Below are positions 22,051 through 31,095 of a stretch of 64,000 nt of DNA, one piece after another; positions within the stretch are counted from its first letter, which is position 1, and every line of letters begins with the position of its first letter. Made by a program: the position numbers and the translations under genes. The DNA is from Entoloma clypeatum. Its lineage: Eukaryota > Basidiomycota > Agaricomycetes > Agaricales > Entolomataceae. A model generated the notes under the pieces. It ran no database searches, was not told the DNA's origin, and was given only the letters and a program-made list of their open reading frames with translations. The DNA lies in assembly GCA_963565915.1 (NCBI GenBank), contig OY751488.1, positions 1,612,001-1,676,000 on the forward strand. The letters are read 5' to 3'.

Positions 22051-22919
22051 ACATGGCAGAAGCACCGACAGTACAAACAATGGATACATCCAAGATCATC
22101 AAAGATCCTGGGATGTTCAAAGACAGACACACCTTCGACGAGTGGTGGAAAGCCACCAAATTATACATCAGGTTCCAGAAGGGCCTGTCCGACGATCAGA
22201 AGATTCTTGCGGTGTTATCCCGCATGATGGAAGGGTCCGGTAAACACTGGGCCAGCAACAAATTAGACGACCTTGCCACCGATGGCGAGAACATCACCTG
22301 GTTAGGGTTCTCAGATGACATCGCTACGCGATTCTCTATTGCCAACAAGTCGGCAGCGGCCAAGGCGAGACTCGAAATCCTGAAACAGGAGAAACGCACC
22401 ATCGACGAATTCTTGGACGAATTCGAAGAGCTCTTGAAGCTGTCAAATCTTGGCGAAGAAACTGGGAAATACATCCTGGAAAAGAACGTCAACCGCAGAA
22501 TTTCTGAACAAGTGGCTAGCGATGGCAAGACATACACTGATTACGCAAAGGAGATCCGAAACAAGGGACGACAGATGGAGGGACATGCATTAGTCATCCG
22601 AGGGGGTGGCGACACACGCACCGGATTGGGCACCACTTATGGTGGTCAAGGCAAAGCCATGGAGATCGACAAAGCAGGAGTAGCCCGTTGCTACAACTGT
22701 CAGCGCTTTGGTCACCTTGCCAAAGACTGCAAAGCCCCAAAGAAGAAAGATGGTCGTAAGTGTTTCAACTGTGACCAAGAAGGACATATCGCGCGCAACT
22801 GCCGCAAGCCGAAGAAGAACTCTGGAAAGATTAGGAAGGTGTCTGATGGAGATACCGATGATGATGAAACCATCACCATAGAAACCGATGAGAAGGATTT
22901 TCCCGAAGGGTCCGATTAA
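21681..22919 (+). CDS. gag: G2 Gag
   Basis: Open for 412 codons. The first in-frame ATG of the well-conserved part is 22053 (MAEAPTVQTMDTSK). The capsid-like region (FDEWWKATKLYIRFQK to about residue 150 of that part) is followed by two CCHC knuckles, CYNCQRFGHLAKDC and CFNCDQEGHIARNC. The tail is acidic and stops at 22919. Upstream sequence in the same frame (AHFTTDEQQTEYNRWARNE) reads as genuine protein, so translation probably enters from ORF1 by a -1 shift or another route. Confidence 0.8.
   Translation, partial: DAHVETSQSRITTSYSKQQIYAHFTTDEQQTEYNRWARNERLDPFSRPTDAQEQRFLRDLQRKYPERFATDSADESPDKFTFDSAQSDTEQTPRTGTDFQPLPVSRTPSSSQQSDTSPTPQVLDMAEAPTVQTMDTSKIIKDPGMFKDRHTFDEWWKATKLYIRFQKGLSDDQKILAVLSRMMEGSGKHWASNKLDDLATDGENITWLGFSDDIATRFSIANKSAAAKARLEILKQEKRTIDEFLDEFEELLKLSNLGEETGKYILEKNVNRRISEQVASDGKTYTDYAKEIRNKGRQMEGHALVIRGGGDTRTGLGTTYGGQGKAMEIDKAGVARCYNCQRFGHLAKDCKAPKKKDGRKCFNCDQEGHIARNCRKPKKNSGKIRKVSDGDTDDDETITIETDEKDFPEGSD
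22892..22919 (+). other. Gag-Pol -1 frame overlap in G2
   Basis: The pol frame is open from 22892 and gag ends at 22919, so the shift must occur in 28 nt. The zero-frame string GAT TTT CCC GAA is the only slippery-looking site. It is not a canonical X XXY YYZ heptamer, because the second slip pairs imperfectly. The string is conserved in G1 near 5768. Confidence 0.4.
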
Positions 22920-25900
22920 ACGATGCTAAGTCGCGACCCTTATCCATTAAACGAACTCGCTTGCCTGGTGCAGCTACAGACAATATAACTTATGTTATCC
23001 CTGCAAAGCGAGCCGTTGCGTCAACTAAGATTGTCAAGGGAGATAAACCTCCAAAACGACGAGAGATCAAGCTGCAAGCTCAGATCAAAACACGACGAGG
23101 ACCAAAGGCCATTCGACCCGAGGTTGATAGCGGATGTGAACGCACATGTATCCATCCCAGAATAGTACGCGAACAGAACCTTCCCACATGGGGAATAAAG
23201 CCCATATCAATCCTAAATGCGGATGGATCGCCGAACCGACAACAGAAAGCAGAAAAACTTGCCGAAGTCAAGCTGGACTTAGGAACACACCAGGAAACCA
23301 TGGAAGCAATGGTATTGGACATTGGGAGAACGGACATGCTTTTGGGACATGACTGGTTGGTGCACCACAACCCCACGATCAATTGGACGACCGGCGCTGT
23401 AACATTCAACCGGTGCCCATCAACATGTCAAACCAAACACTCGGATTTCAGGGTTAACCTTAATGGTCGCAAACATCGGGTTCGCATGGTGGAAGTACGA
23501 GACAAGGACGCACCCAAGAAATCAGATCAGAAATGGAAGCCCGGAGACCCCATATTGGAAGCAGTTACTCCCACACCACCTCCCACAACCAAACAACCCT
23601 CATACGTTGAACGTTTTGCCCATCTCTTTGAAAAAGAAAACTTTGACAAGATCCCAAAGGAAAGAGAATGGGACCACGGCATCGAACTTACACCGGACGC
23701 ACCAAAGGAGCTAGGAGGAAACACGTATCCTATGACCCAAAAGGAGCAAGAAGAACTGGACGAATTCATCGATGAAGGCCTGGCAACCGGAAAGATCCGA
23801 CCATCCAAATCCCCTTATGCATCACCCTGCTTCTTCATTAACAAGAAAGACGGTTCCAAACGATTGGTACAGGATTATCGCACGGTCAATAAATTCACGG
23901 TTAAAGACAAATTCCCACTCCCACGCATCAACGACCTCTTGGATGTATTGAAGGACGCAGTCTACTTCAACAAAATGGACATCATGTGGGGATACAATAA
24001 CGTGCGGATTAAGAAGGGTGACGAATGGAAAGCCGCCTTCCTGACCAGCCGAGGATTGTTTGAACCATTGGTCATGTTTTTCGGTCTCTGCAACTCCCCG
24101 GGAACGTTCTCTGGGATGATGGCCAGCCTATTCAGGGATCAGATCCGTCGGCGCATCTGTGTGATTTACATGGATGACATAGTGGTTATTGGTAAAACCA
24201 AGGAAGAACTCGCCCGGAACACCGAAGAGATCTTGCAGATTCTGTCAGACAATGACCTGTTCCTAAAGGAGAAGAAGTGTCTTTGGGAAGTAACGAAATG
24301 CCCCATATTGGGATATGTCGTTGGAGAAGGACGTGTTGAGATGGAAACTGAAAAGGTGGACACAATCCGGAACTGGCGAGTACCCACATCAAAAAAGGAA
24401 GTCCAGAGGTTCCTGGGATTTGCCAATTTTTATCGACGCTTCATTGAAGGATACTCAAACATCGCAAAGCCACTCACAACACTTACGGGGAATACAGCAT
24501 TCACATGGGGACCAGCGGCGCAAGAAGCATTTGAAGGTCTCATACGGGCAATCACGACGGCACCAGTCTTGGCATTGCCCAAACCAGACGGACAGTTCAG
24601 GGTCGAAACCAATGCATCGGGTTATGCGATTGGAGCGGTACCTTCACAGAAACAAGACGACAAGTGGCATCCTATCGCGTTCTTGTCGCGGACCATGTCC
24701 GCGGCCGAACAGAATTACGAGATATATGACAAGGAACTCTTGGCAGTCATGGAAGCACTGAAGGACTGGCGACATTATCTCCTTGAAGCCAAGGAACGTT
24801 TCGAGATCTTAACCAATCACAAAAACCTGGAGTATTTCCGGCGTCCTCAGGACCTAAACCAACGACAGAGGCGCTGGAAGATGAAGTTACAAGATTATGA
24901 CTTCGAATTGCGACATGTACCTGGGAAGACAAACGCGAAAGCAGACATCCTGTCATGTTTACCCTGGTATGAGACGGAACTCGAGCCGCAGGACAGCGAC
25001 CAAATGCTCAAGGAGGGGCTATTTTTGAAACGATTGGAATCAGAAGATGTGATACAAATGGAGATGTTCACGGAGGAACAATTCTTTGAAGGGGGTGAAA
25101 CATCTGATTCCATCAAAATCGGAAACATCACAACCATCGAAAACCCATGGATCGCACGCATCAAGGCCTCGAATCGCATGGAGACAGAAGTAGCCCAGGG
25201 TCCGAAGAAGAATCCTCACTGGTACCAGCAGGAAAATGGCATCACCTACGCAGGAGAACGAGTCTATGTTCCACCAGACCCACAATTGCGCCAAGAACTG
25301 ATGTTTGAAGCGCACGACGCACCAGTGGCAGGACATCCAGGACAATATCGAACACATGAACTCCTCACTCGCACCTACTGGTGGCCCACCATCCTACATG
25401 ACGTAAAGAAGTATGTGAAAGGGTGTGACACCTGTCAACGTAACAAGATCAGCCGCCAAAGGAGACACGCCCCTCTACACCCTAACGCCGCGCCAAGTCA
25501 ACCATGGGAAGACATAGGGATTGACGTCGTGGGACCGATACCAGAATCTGATGGGAAGAACGCAATTCTGGTCATCACGGACAGACATTCAAAGATGCTT
25601 CATCTCATCCCGACAACCGTGGAACTATCGGCTGAAGGATTAGCCAAGATCTATCGGGACCAGATATGGAAGCTTCATGGGATCCCTAAGAAGATCATTA
25701 GCGACAGAGGACCACAGTTCGCCGCGAAGTTCATGGAGATACTTTGCCGCATGTTGGGAATCAAGAGAAACCTGTCCACTGCATACCATCCACAAACTGA
25801 TGGACAAGCCGAACGATCGCATCAGGAAACCGAGGTGTTCTTATGAAACTTTGTCAACCATCTACAAGATGATTGGGCAGAATGGATCGCAATCGCAGAA

Positions 25901-26569
25901 TTCCAGTACAATGACAAAGAACATCAAGCGACAAAATACACACCATTCTATCTCAACTATGGTCTGCATCCTTGGAAGGGAGAACTTGTGTTGGAAGACA
26001 CCAATCCAGCGGCAAACGACTTCTTGAAAAAACTCAAACAGGCACGAGAAGAAGCCAACGCAGCACTGAAACAGGCCCAGGATCAGATGAAGAAAACAGT
26101 TGACACACGACAAAGCCCGTCTCAGAATTACCGCATCGGAGACAAGGTGTGGCTGGAAGGGACTAACATCAGGACTGATCGTCCCTCAAAGAAACTTGAC
26201 GCCCTCCGACACGGACCGTTCAAAGTCCTAGAGAAGAAAGGAGCCAGCGCATACCGTCTTGATCTTCCCAAAACTTGGAAGATGATCCACCCTGTGTTCA
26301 ACGAGACCCTGTTATCACCATACAAAACCCCGAAGTATGCCATTCAGAAAAAGAAGCCAGCCCCTGATCCAATCATCGTCGAAGGACGAGAAGAATACCA
26401 TGTCTCCACGATCCTAGACTCTCAAAGATTCCGTGGAAAGATCCAGTACCTTGTCCAATGGGAAGGGTATGGCCCAGAAGAGAACACATGGGAACCTCGG
26501 ACTAATGTTCAGAACGCTCAAGACTTGATCCGAGATTTTCATCGGCAAAATCCATCACGTCCACGATAA
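22892..26569 (+). pseudogene. pol: G2 Pol polyprotein with chromodomain
   Basis: Protease (VDSGCERTC), RT (SPYASPCFF, YMDDIVVIG), RNase H, integrase (zinc region ending CDTCQRNK; DDE core with [19 protein letters not shown] and the Glu in GQAERSHQ) and a C-terminal chromodomain (YLVQWEGYGPEENTWEP) that would target heterochromatin. TGA at 25844-25846 stops it after the integrase core, where the G1 copy reads CGA. Two RNase H aspartates are Asn (24611-24613 and 24815-24817) where G1 has GAT. After the stop the same frame continues to 26569. Confidence 0.88.
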
Positions 26570-26686
26570 AAGAACAAACTTTGAGAACCATTTTCCACAT
26601 CGACTTCTGTCACATCGAGTTCCCCGCTCCAACTCTTCTCGCCCAACACGCCGTTCTTCTTATACCTTTCAAACATCATTTCTGCC

Positions 26687-27055
26687 ATGTCCAACATCAC
26701 CGCCGCCTCCACCGATGCTTCCGATATCAACCCCACCATCACCACCCTCATCGGCGAAGCACTCTCCATGCGCGACCAGATCCATGCGCTCGAAACCTCC
26801 GTCGCCGACATCCTCCACCGGCAGATGCATATCCGCCTTCATACCCTCTCCGATTTACCAACCGCCCCCACCGCTGAGGAGAAGCTCATCCTCAAAAACT
26901 ATACCAACACCCTTGCTGTCGAGAATCGACGCCTTCGCCTCGCCGTTCGAGGTTTAGAGTTTGCCACGGCGGTAAACAATGAACTGATAAAGGATTGGGG
27001 TAACCGAGTTGACCCTGCCTGGGCCGATCCAAATGGCAACGATGGATGGGAGTAG
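26687..27055 (+). CDS. G2 extra 3' ORF
   Basis: 122 codons from ATG 26687 (MSNITAASTDASD), between pol and the 3' LTR, in sense orientation. It is predicted helical, with heptad-like stretches around LIGEALSMRDQIHALETSV and an acidic Trp-containing tail. There is no zinc or membrane motif. It sits where retroviruses carry env but has no signal peptide or transmembrane segment. Unrelated in sequence to the G3 3' ORF, though both begin MSN. Confidence 0.55.
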   Translation: MSNITAASTDASDINPTITTLIGEALSMRDQIHALETSVADILHRQMHIRLHTLSDLPTAPTAEEKLILKNYTNTLAVENRRLRLAVRGLEFATAVNNELIKDWGNRVDPAWADPNGNDGWE

Positions 27056-27080
27056 ATAGTCTGTGAGGACACAGACCTTG

Positions 27081-27092
27081 AGGAGGGGAACA
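27081..27092 (+). other. G2 polypurine tract
   Basis: GAGGAGGGGAAC directly before the 3' LTR; it would prime plus-strand synthesis. Confidence 0.7.
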
Positions 27093-27205
27093 TGTTACGG
27101 ACTAACGACTACGGACGTATACGCTTACCTTTTCACATTGCTCTTCGCCTTTCCATCTTCCTGCATACTCTGCCCGAACCTTGGAACGGTTTGTTACGCA
27201 TAACA
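27093..27205 (+). repeat. G2 3' LTR, 113 bp
   Basis: Partner of 21149-21261, followed by the second CATAC at 27206-27210 and then by the rest of the G3 RT coding sequence in register. Confidence 0.9.
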
Positions 27206-28828
27206 CATACCTGTTACCCCTGGTCGGAGATTTACTGGACAAACTGAAAGAAGCAAAGGTCTTTACTAAACTGGACATGCATTGGGGATACAACAATGTA
27301 CGGATCAAACCTGGCAATGAATGGAAGGCTGCATTCAAAACCAATTGAGGGTTGTATGAACCCTTGGTTGCCTTCTTTGAACTGGCAGGCATGCCACCCA
27401 CCTTCCAGGCAATGATGAACGAAATCTTCAAAGAAGAACTTGAAGAAGGATGGTTGCTCATTTATTTGGATGACATCTTCATATTCTCAGTCAATGATGA
27501 AGACGACACCAGACGGACACTCCACATACTCAGAAAGATGATAGAAAATGACCTCTATCTCAACATAGAAAAATGCGAATTTGGAGTCAGGCAGTCCGAA
27601 TACCTCGGACTCATTATCAAAGAAAACGGAATTGCAATGGACCCACTATTGGTGGCCAGGAATGTACGTGTTTATCAAGAATTATGTTGGAGGATGTGCA
27701 ACCTGCCAACAAATGAAAGTCAACACACACCCCACAAACCCTGGATTGATGCCGATCAAGGCACAAAAGGACGCCAGGCCATTCTCCCAGACAACGATTG
27801 ACTTCATCACAGACCTGCCAGAAAGCAACGGATTTGACAGTATCATGGTCGTAGTAGACCATGGTTCTACAAAGGGGGTAATTTCCATCCCTTGTACCAA
27901 AACCACCGACGCGACCCTCACCGCCAAACTTTATTTGGACCACGTATACCAAAGATTCAGACTCCTAGACTCTATTCTGTCTGACAGAGGGCCACAATTC
28001 GCTTCTTGGGTCTTCAGAGAACTAGGACAACTCCTAGGGATCAAACTAATGATGAGCACGGCTTATCACCCCCAAACTGATGGAGAAACGGAACATGTGA
28101 ATCAAGAACTTGAGATCTATTTCTGGATGCTCTGTTCGAACAATCCTGAAACATGGCACAATCACAACTCAACAATGGAGTTCTGTCACAATCAGAGGAC
28201 CCACTCCACAACGAAGCGATCCCCATTCTATCTAATGATGGGATACGAACCAAGAGATATACCATTGGTGTTTGACAAGACAAATGTATCAAGTGTAGAG
28301 GAACGGCTCAAAGAGCTGAAACAAGCAAGAGATGAAGCGCTAGCAGCACACGAACTGGCCCGTCAGGTAATGGCGGAAAGATCAACATGAGGCTTCACTC
28401 CGTTTGGAAAAGGAGAACAGGTATGGCTAGAAGGGAAGAACCTCCGAATCGGATACCCTTCCAGAAAACTGGCACCCAAAAGAGAAGGACCCTTCACCAT
28501 TTCTGAGGTGCTTGGGCCCCTGATGTACAAGCTGAAACTTCCAGAACAATGGAAGATCCACCCAGTTTTCCACGCCTCCTTGTTAACACCTTATCGGGAA
28601 AATAACACACACGGACCAAACTTCCACAACCCACCTCCTGATCTGATTGAAGGAGAACATGAGTATGAAGTGGAAGCGATCCTTACCCATAAGTGACAGG
28701 GCAGAGGGTACAAGTATTTGGTCAAGTGGATGGGATACCCATCAAGCGATAACACGTGGGAACCGGAATCCAACTTAAAAAGAGCTCAGGAAACACTGGG
28801 TCATTACAAACAAACCCACCACCTTTGA
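27206..28828 (+). pseudogene. pol: G3 pol, RT remainder, integrase and chromodomain
   Basis: RT resumes in frame after the G2 insertion and contains YLDDIFIFS. Near 27640-27655 it jumps from the RT connection region into integrase at [17 protein letters not shown], so RNase H and the first integrase zinc ligands are deleted. The DDE core ([20 protein letters not shown], Glu in GETEHVNQ) and a chromodomain ([17 protein letters not shown]) follow. TGA codons at 27346, 28388 and 28694 all fit lost CGA arginines. Confidence 0.85.
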
Positions 28829-28857
28829 ACCCCAACGATCCACATCTTCTCATCACC

Positions 28858-29796
28858 ATGTCCAACCTCTGCATCGCCTCCCCCGAAGAAGTGTGCTTCA
28901 ACACTGACAGACACACCAGACGGTCCCGACTCCTAAACCTATTCACCAACCCCAAAGACGAGAACAATGTCCTCAGAAGACTTGAAGACAAAACAGACCA
29001 GTTCCTGGTCAATGCGTTGTACGGACTCATTGCTATCCGGGAGTACCATTACAACACCTCTGCCTCTATTGCCCACCTCATTGACAATCACGCCGATCTT
29101 CTGGTAGGCAGAGGAGTCTACCGACGTTTTGAAAGACTGTTCCCCACACGCTCTAACTACCCCGACCTCGCGCTCATAAACCCCACCCCAAGACCTCCTA
29201 TCCCAGTGGTCTGCATACCCGAAACCACCCCTGAACCGACCCCCGTCCCTAACCCAGTCCCCCTCGTCATCAGAAACCCCGACCCCCCGACTACCCCTTC
29301 CCCCACCGAATCCGTGTCACCCATAACCAGCAACCAAAGCCTTTCCAGCGTCAAGACTGATGTGAAAGGAAAGAAACTGTCCCTTGGAGTTGCTAAGCGC
29401 TCCAGAAGAAAAACTGTATGCACAATCATGTCTGTCCCACTCGGGCATGGCTCTTCATATCAAATCCCCATCAACCTCACCGACGAACCAGATTGTGTTG
29501 GCTATGAGATTGACTCACACAGGCACGCTCATTCTCCGAGCGGGCCTTGGCGCCGTCCTGCAGGATGGCCACACATTGACAAAGGATGCCAGTGCGGCCT
29601 GTGTGGGGCTAAAGGACACATTGAGTGTCAGTGCACATTCTACTTGTGCGAGAAGTGCGAGAAGAAGGCACCCGGGCAATCGACTTGGATGATTCCCCTT
29701 TTAGATACATTTTCACTTGTTATCTCTGACTCCTATGCCAACATCTATCTAACCAATGGCCTATTTAGCTCCTACGCAGCACATACTTATTTATAG
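28858..29796 (+). CDS. G3 extra 3' ORF with Cys-rich motif
   Basis: Starts at ATG 28858 (MSNLCIASPEEVCF); 312 codons. Residues 1-100 are helical, 110-180 are Pro/Thr-rich, then a basic segment (KLSLGVAKRSRRK) and a cysteine cluster near residues 240-270 (CQCGLCGAKGHIECQC then CEKCEKK), likely zinc-binding. The last 30 codons come from the right LTR after a deletion at about 29677, so the native end is lost. It is the sense ORF between pol and LTR, in the env position but without membrane features. Possibly a nucleic-acid-binding accessory protein. Confidence 0.55.
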   Translation: MSNLCIASPEEVCFNTDRHTRRSRLLNLFTNPKDENNVLRRLEDKTDQFLVNALYGLIAIREYHYNTSASIAHLIDNHADLLVGRGVYRRFERLFPTRSNYPDLALINPTPRPPIPVVCIPETTPEPTPVPNPVPLVIRNPDPPTTPSPTESVSPITSNQSLSSVKTDVKGKKLSLGVAKRSRRKTVCTIMSVPLGHGSSYQIPINLTDEPDCVGYEIDSHRHAHSPSGPWRRPAGWPHIDKGCQCGLCGAKGHIECQCTFYLCEKCEKKAPGQSTWMIPLLDTFSLVISDSYANIYLTNGLFSSYAAHTYL

Positions 29797-30061
29797 CCAT
29801 AGGATAACGTATATAAGACCTGTAACCTTAGAGTAGAGGTTCTTAGCTTGACCTAGGCATACAACACTTACTTGTCTATTCTTCGAACGCTCTCCAACTA
29901 AGTGCCTTGTGAGGACTTAGCTCTGCCAGACCTTGAACTGAGTCGTCCTTTTGAGGAACTCACTGATCTTGAACAAGTCATCCTACTGAGGGACTTGTGT
30001 GGAAACAGTATGAACCCACGAGACCAGGACCTTGTATCGATTGTAGGCTATCGCTGTAACA
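29678..30061 (+). repeat. G3 right LTR, 5' truncated
   Basis: Aligns with 12823-12990 plus 19187-19442 and so shows the undisturbed sequence at the C1 insertion point: TTATAGCCATAGGATAACG at 29787-29805. About 130 bp at its start, and any polypurine tract, are missing. Confidence 0.85.
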
Positions 30062-31095
30062 TTTAGATGCTCGATTTGTTGAGTTTTCATGTGGCATAGC
30101 GGAGTAAGAAAGGGAGAGAAGAGACAGATGTAGGGGGCGAGAAGAAGATGCTACATGACTCTGAGATTTTGTTGGTTGTCACATGTCACGTGGTCAAATA
30201 ACACTGTGATATTCACTGGCTGATCATTGTTGGAACGCTCCTCAGGCTGCTTTTAATCCTCGTTGGCATTGGCTGGCTGACCATGCAGGATAACTTGGCC
30301 CCGGTAGGGCAAGGTAAGTGAACTCACTCACATATATGACCATGGGCACAACAGGGTGGGGAAACAAAGGCGCTCAATTGGAATAGGGTAGGGGCATGGC
30401 TAGCAGGGGATGTTATTTGAACATCCCAAGGTGCCTATGCACCTCTGATGCGCCGTTACTAACAACCTCTCTGTTTCATCTAGGTGTTTTTGGTGCAGCT
30501 ACACAATACACGCTTGTCTGCCATGTTAACACCCGATGACACATGACACTGCGCTGCTTGGCTCGTCACTCTCAGAAGTGGGGCGAGTGTGCTCGTTCTA
30601 ACTTCTGGGTGTTTCTCTGCACAATGGGAGGCTGTCAGCACCTGACGACACATAACAATACATACCGCCGACTTGTGCCATGGGAAATGTCACTGATGAT
30701 ACACCAACACCCCATCCATGATCCCTATTGGCAGGCATTATCCAACGCGCCCCAGCCCCAGTGCTCTCGTTGAATCCGCATCTTGTTCGCGGACCACTGA
30801 CTGCCTTCATCCACCACACCACCATCCACCATGACTACCATGTTGTGGTGCATTCCGTGAGCCCTCACAACAGCAACAACACTTTCCAGAGCCTCGGCAA
30901 TGCTGGGGCAGCACATCATGTGCCATATCACCACAGTGGTCTCCAGTACCACTAGGGGGAGGATGTTTTTCAGAGGCGAGTCAATTTTTGGCAGATGATT
31001 GCAAGTCCTGGCCGGCACATTCTGATGTTCTTAGTGCCCTTTCTGCAGTCCTATCGTGATGTTTGTGGTCAAATCGTGTAATGTGGTAGAATAAT
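30062..31095. other. No gene recognised
   Basis: Short ORFs only, none with protein-like composition that I recognise. A CACTAGGGGGAGG at 30950 could be the outer end of the neighbouring CACTA element, but no partner was found. Confidence 0.5.

Larger units (their letters stand above)
21149..27205 (+). mobile_element. G2, near-complete Ty3/gypsy chromovirus
   Basis: 6,057 bp with 113-bp LTRs and 5-bp target duplication CATAC (21144-21148 and 27206-27210), inserted in sense orientation in the RT of G3. Gene order is ORF1, Gag, Pol (protease, RT, RNase H, integrase, chromodomain) and a small 3' ORF. It has one nonsense codon in pol (25844), a one-base deletion near 21315 before ORF1, and two lost RNase H aspartates, so it is no longer autonomous. 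Confidence 0.92.
12693..30061 (+). mobile_element. Ty3/gypsy element G3 with two nested insertions
   Basis: An old gypsy element whose left LTR is split by C1 and whose RT is split by G2. Order: LTR part, C1 (12991-19181), rest of LTR (to 19442), gag remnant, protease, RT, G2 (21149-27210), rest of RT, integrase, chromodomain, extra ORF, right LTR. Internal deletions removed the N-terminal part of Gag, RNase H, and the junction between the 3' ORF and the right LTR. I could not find matching target-site duplications for G3 itself. Confidence 0.8.

Noticed and set aside
5426..28696. Classical RIP as the cause of the nonsense mutations
   Set aside because: The changed cytosines follow A, C or T, with no CpA bias visible in the stops; plain CpG deamination explains them better.
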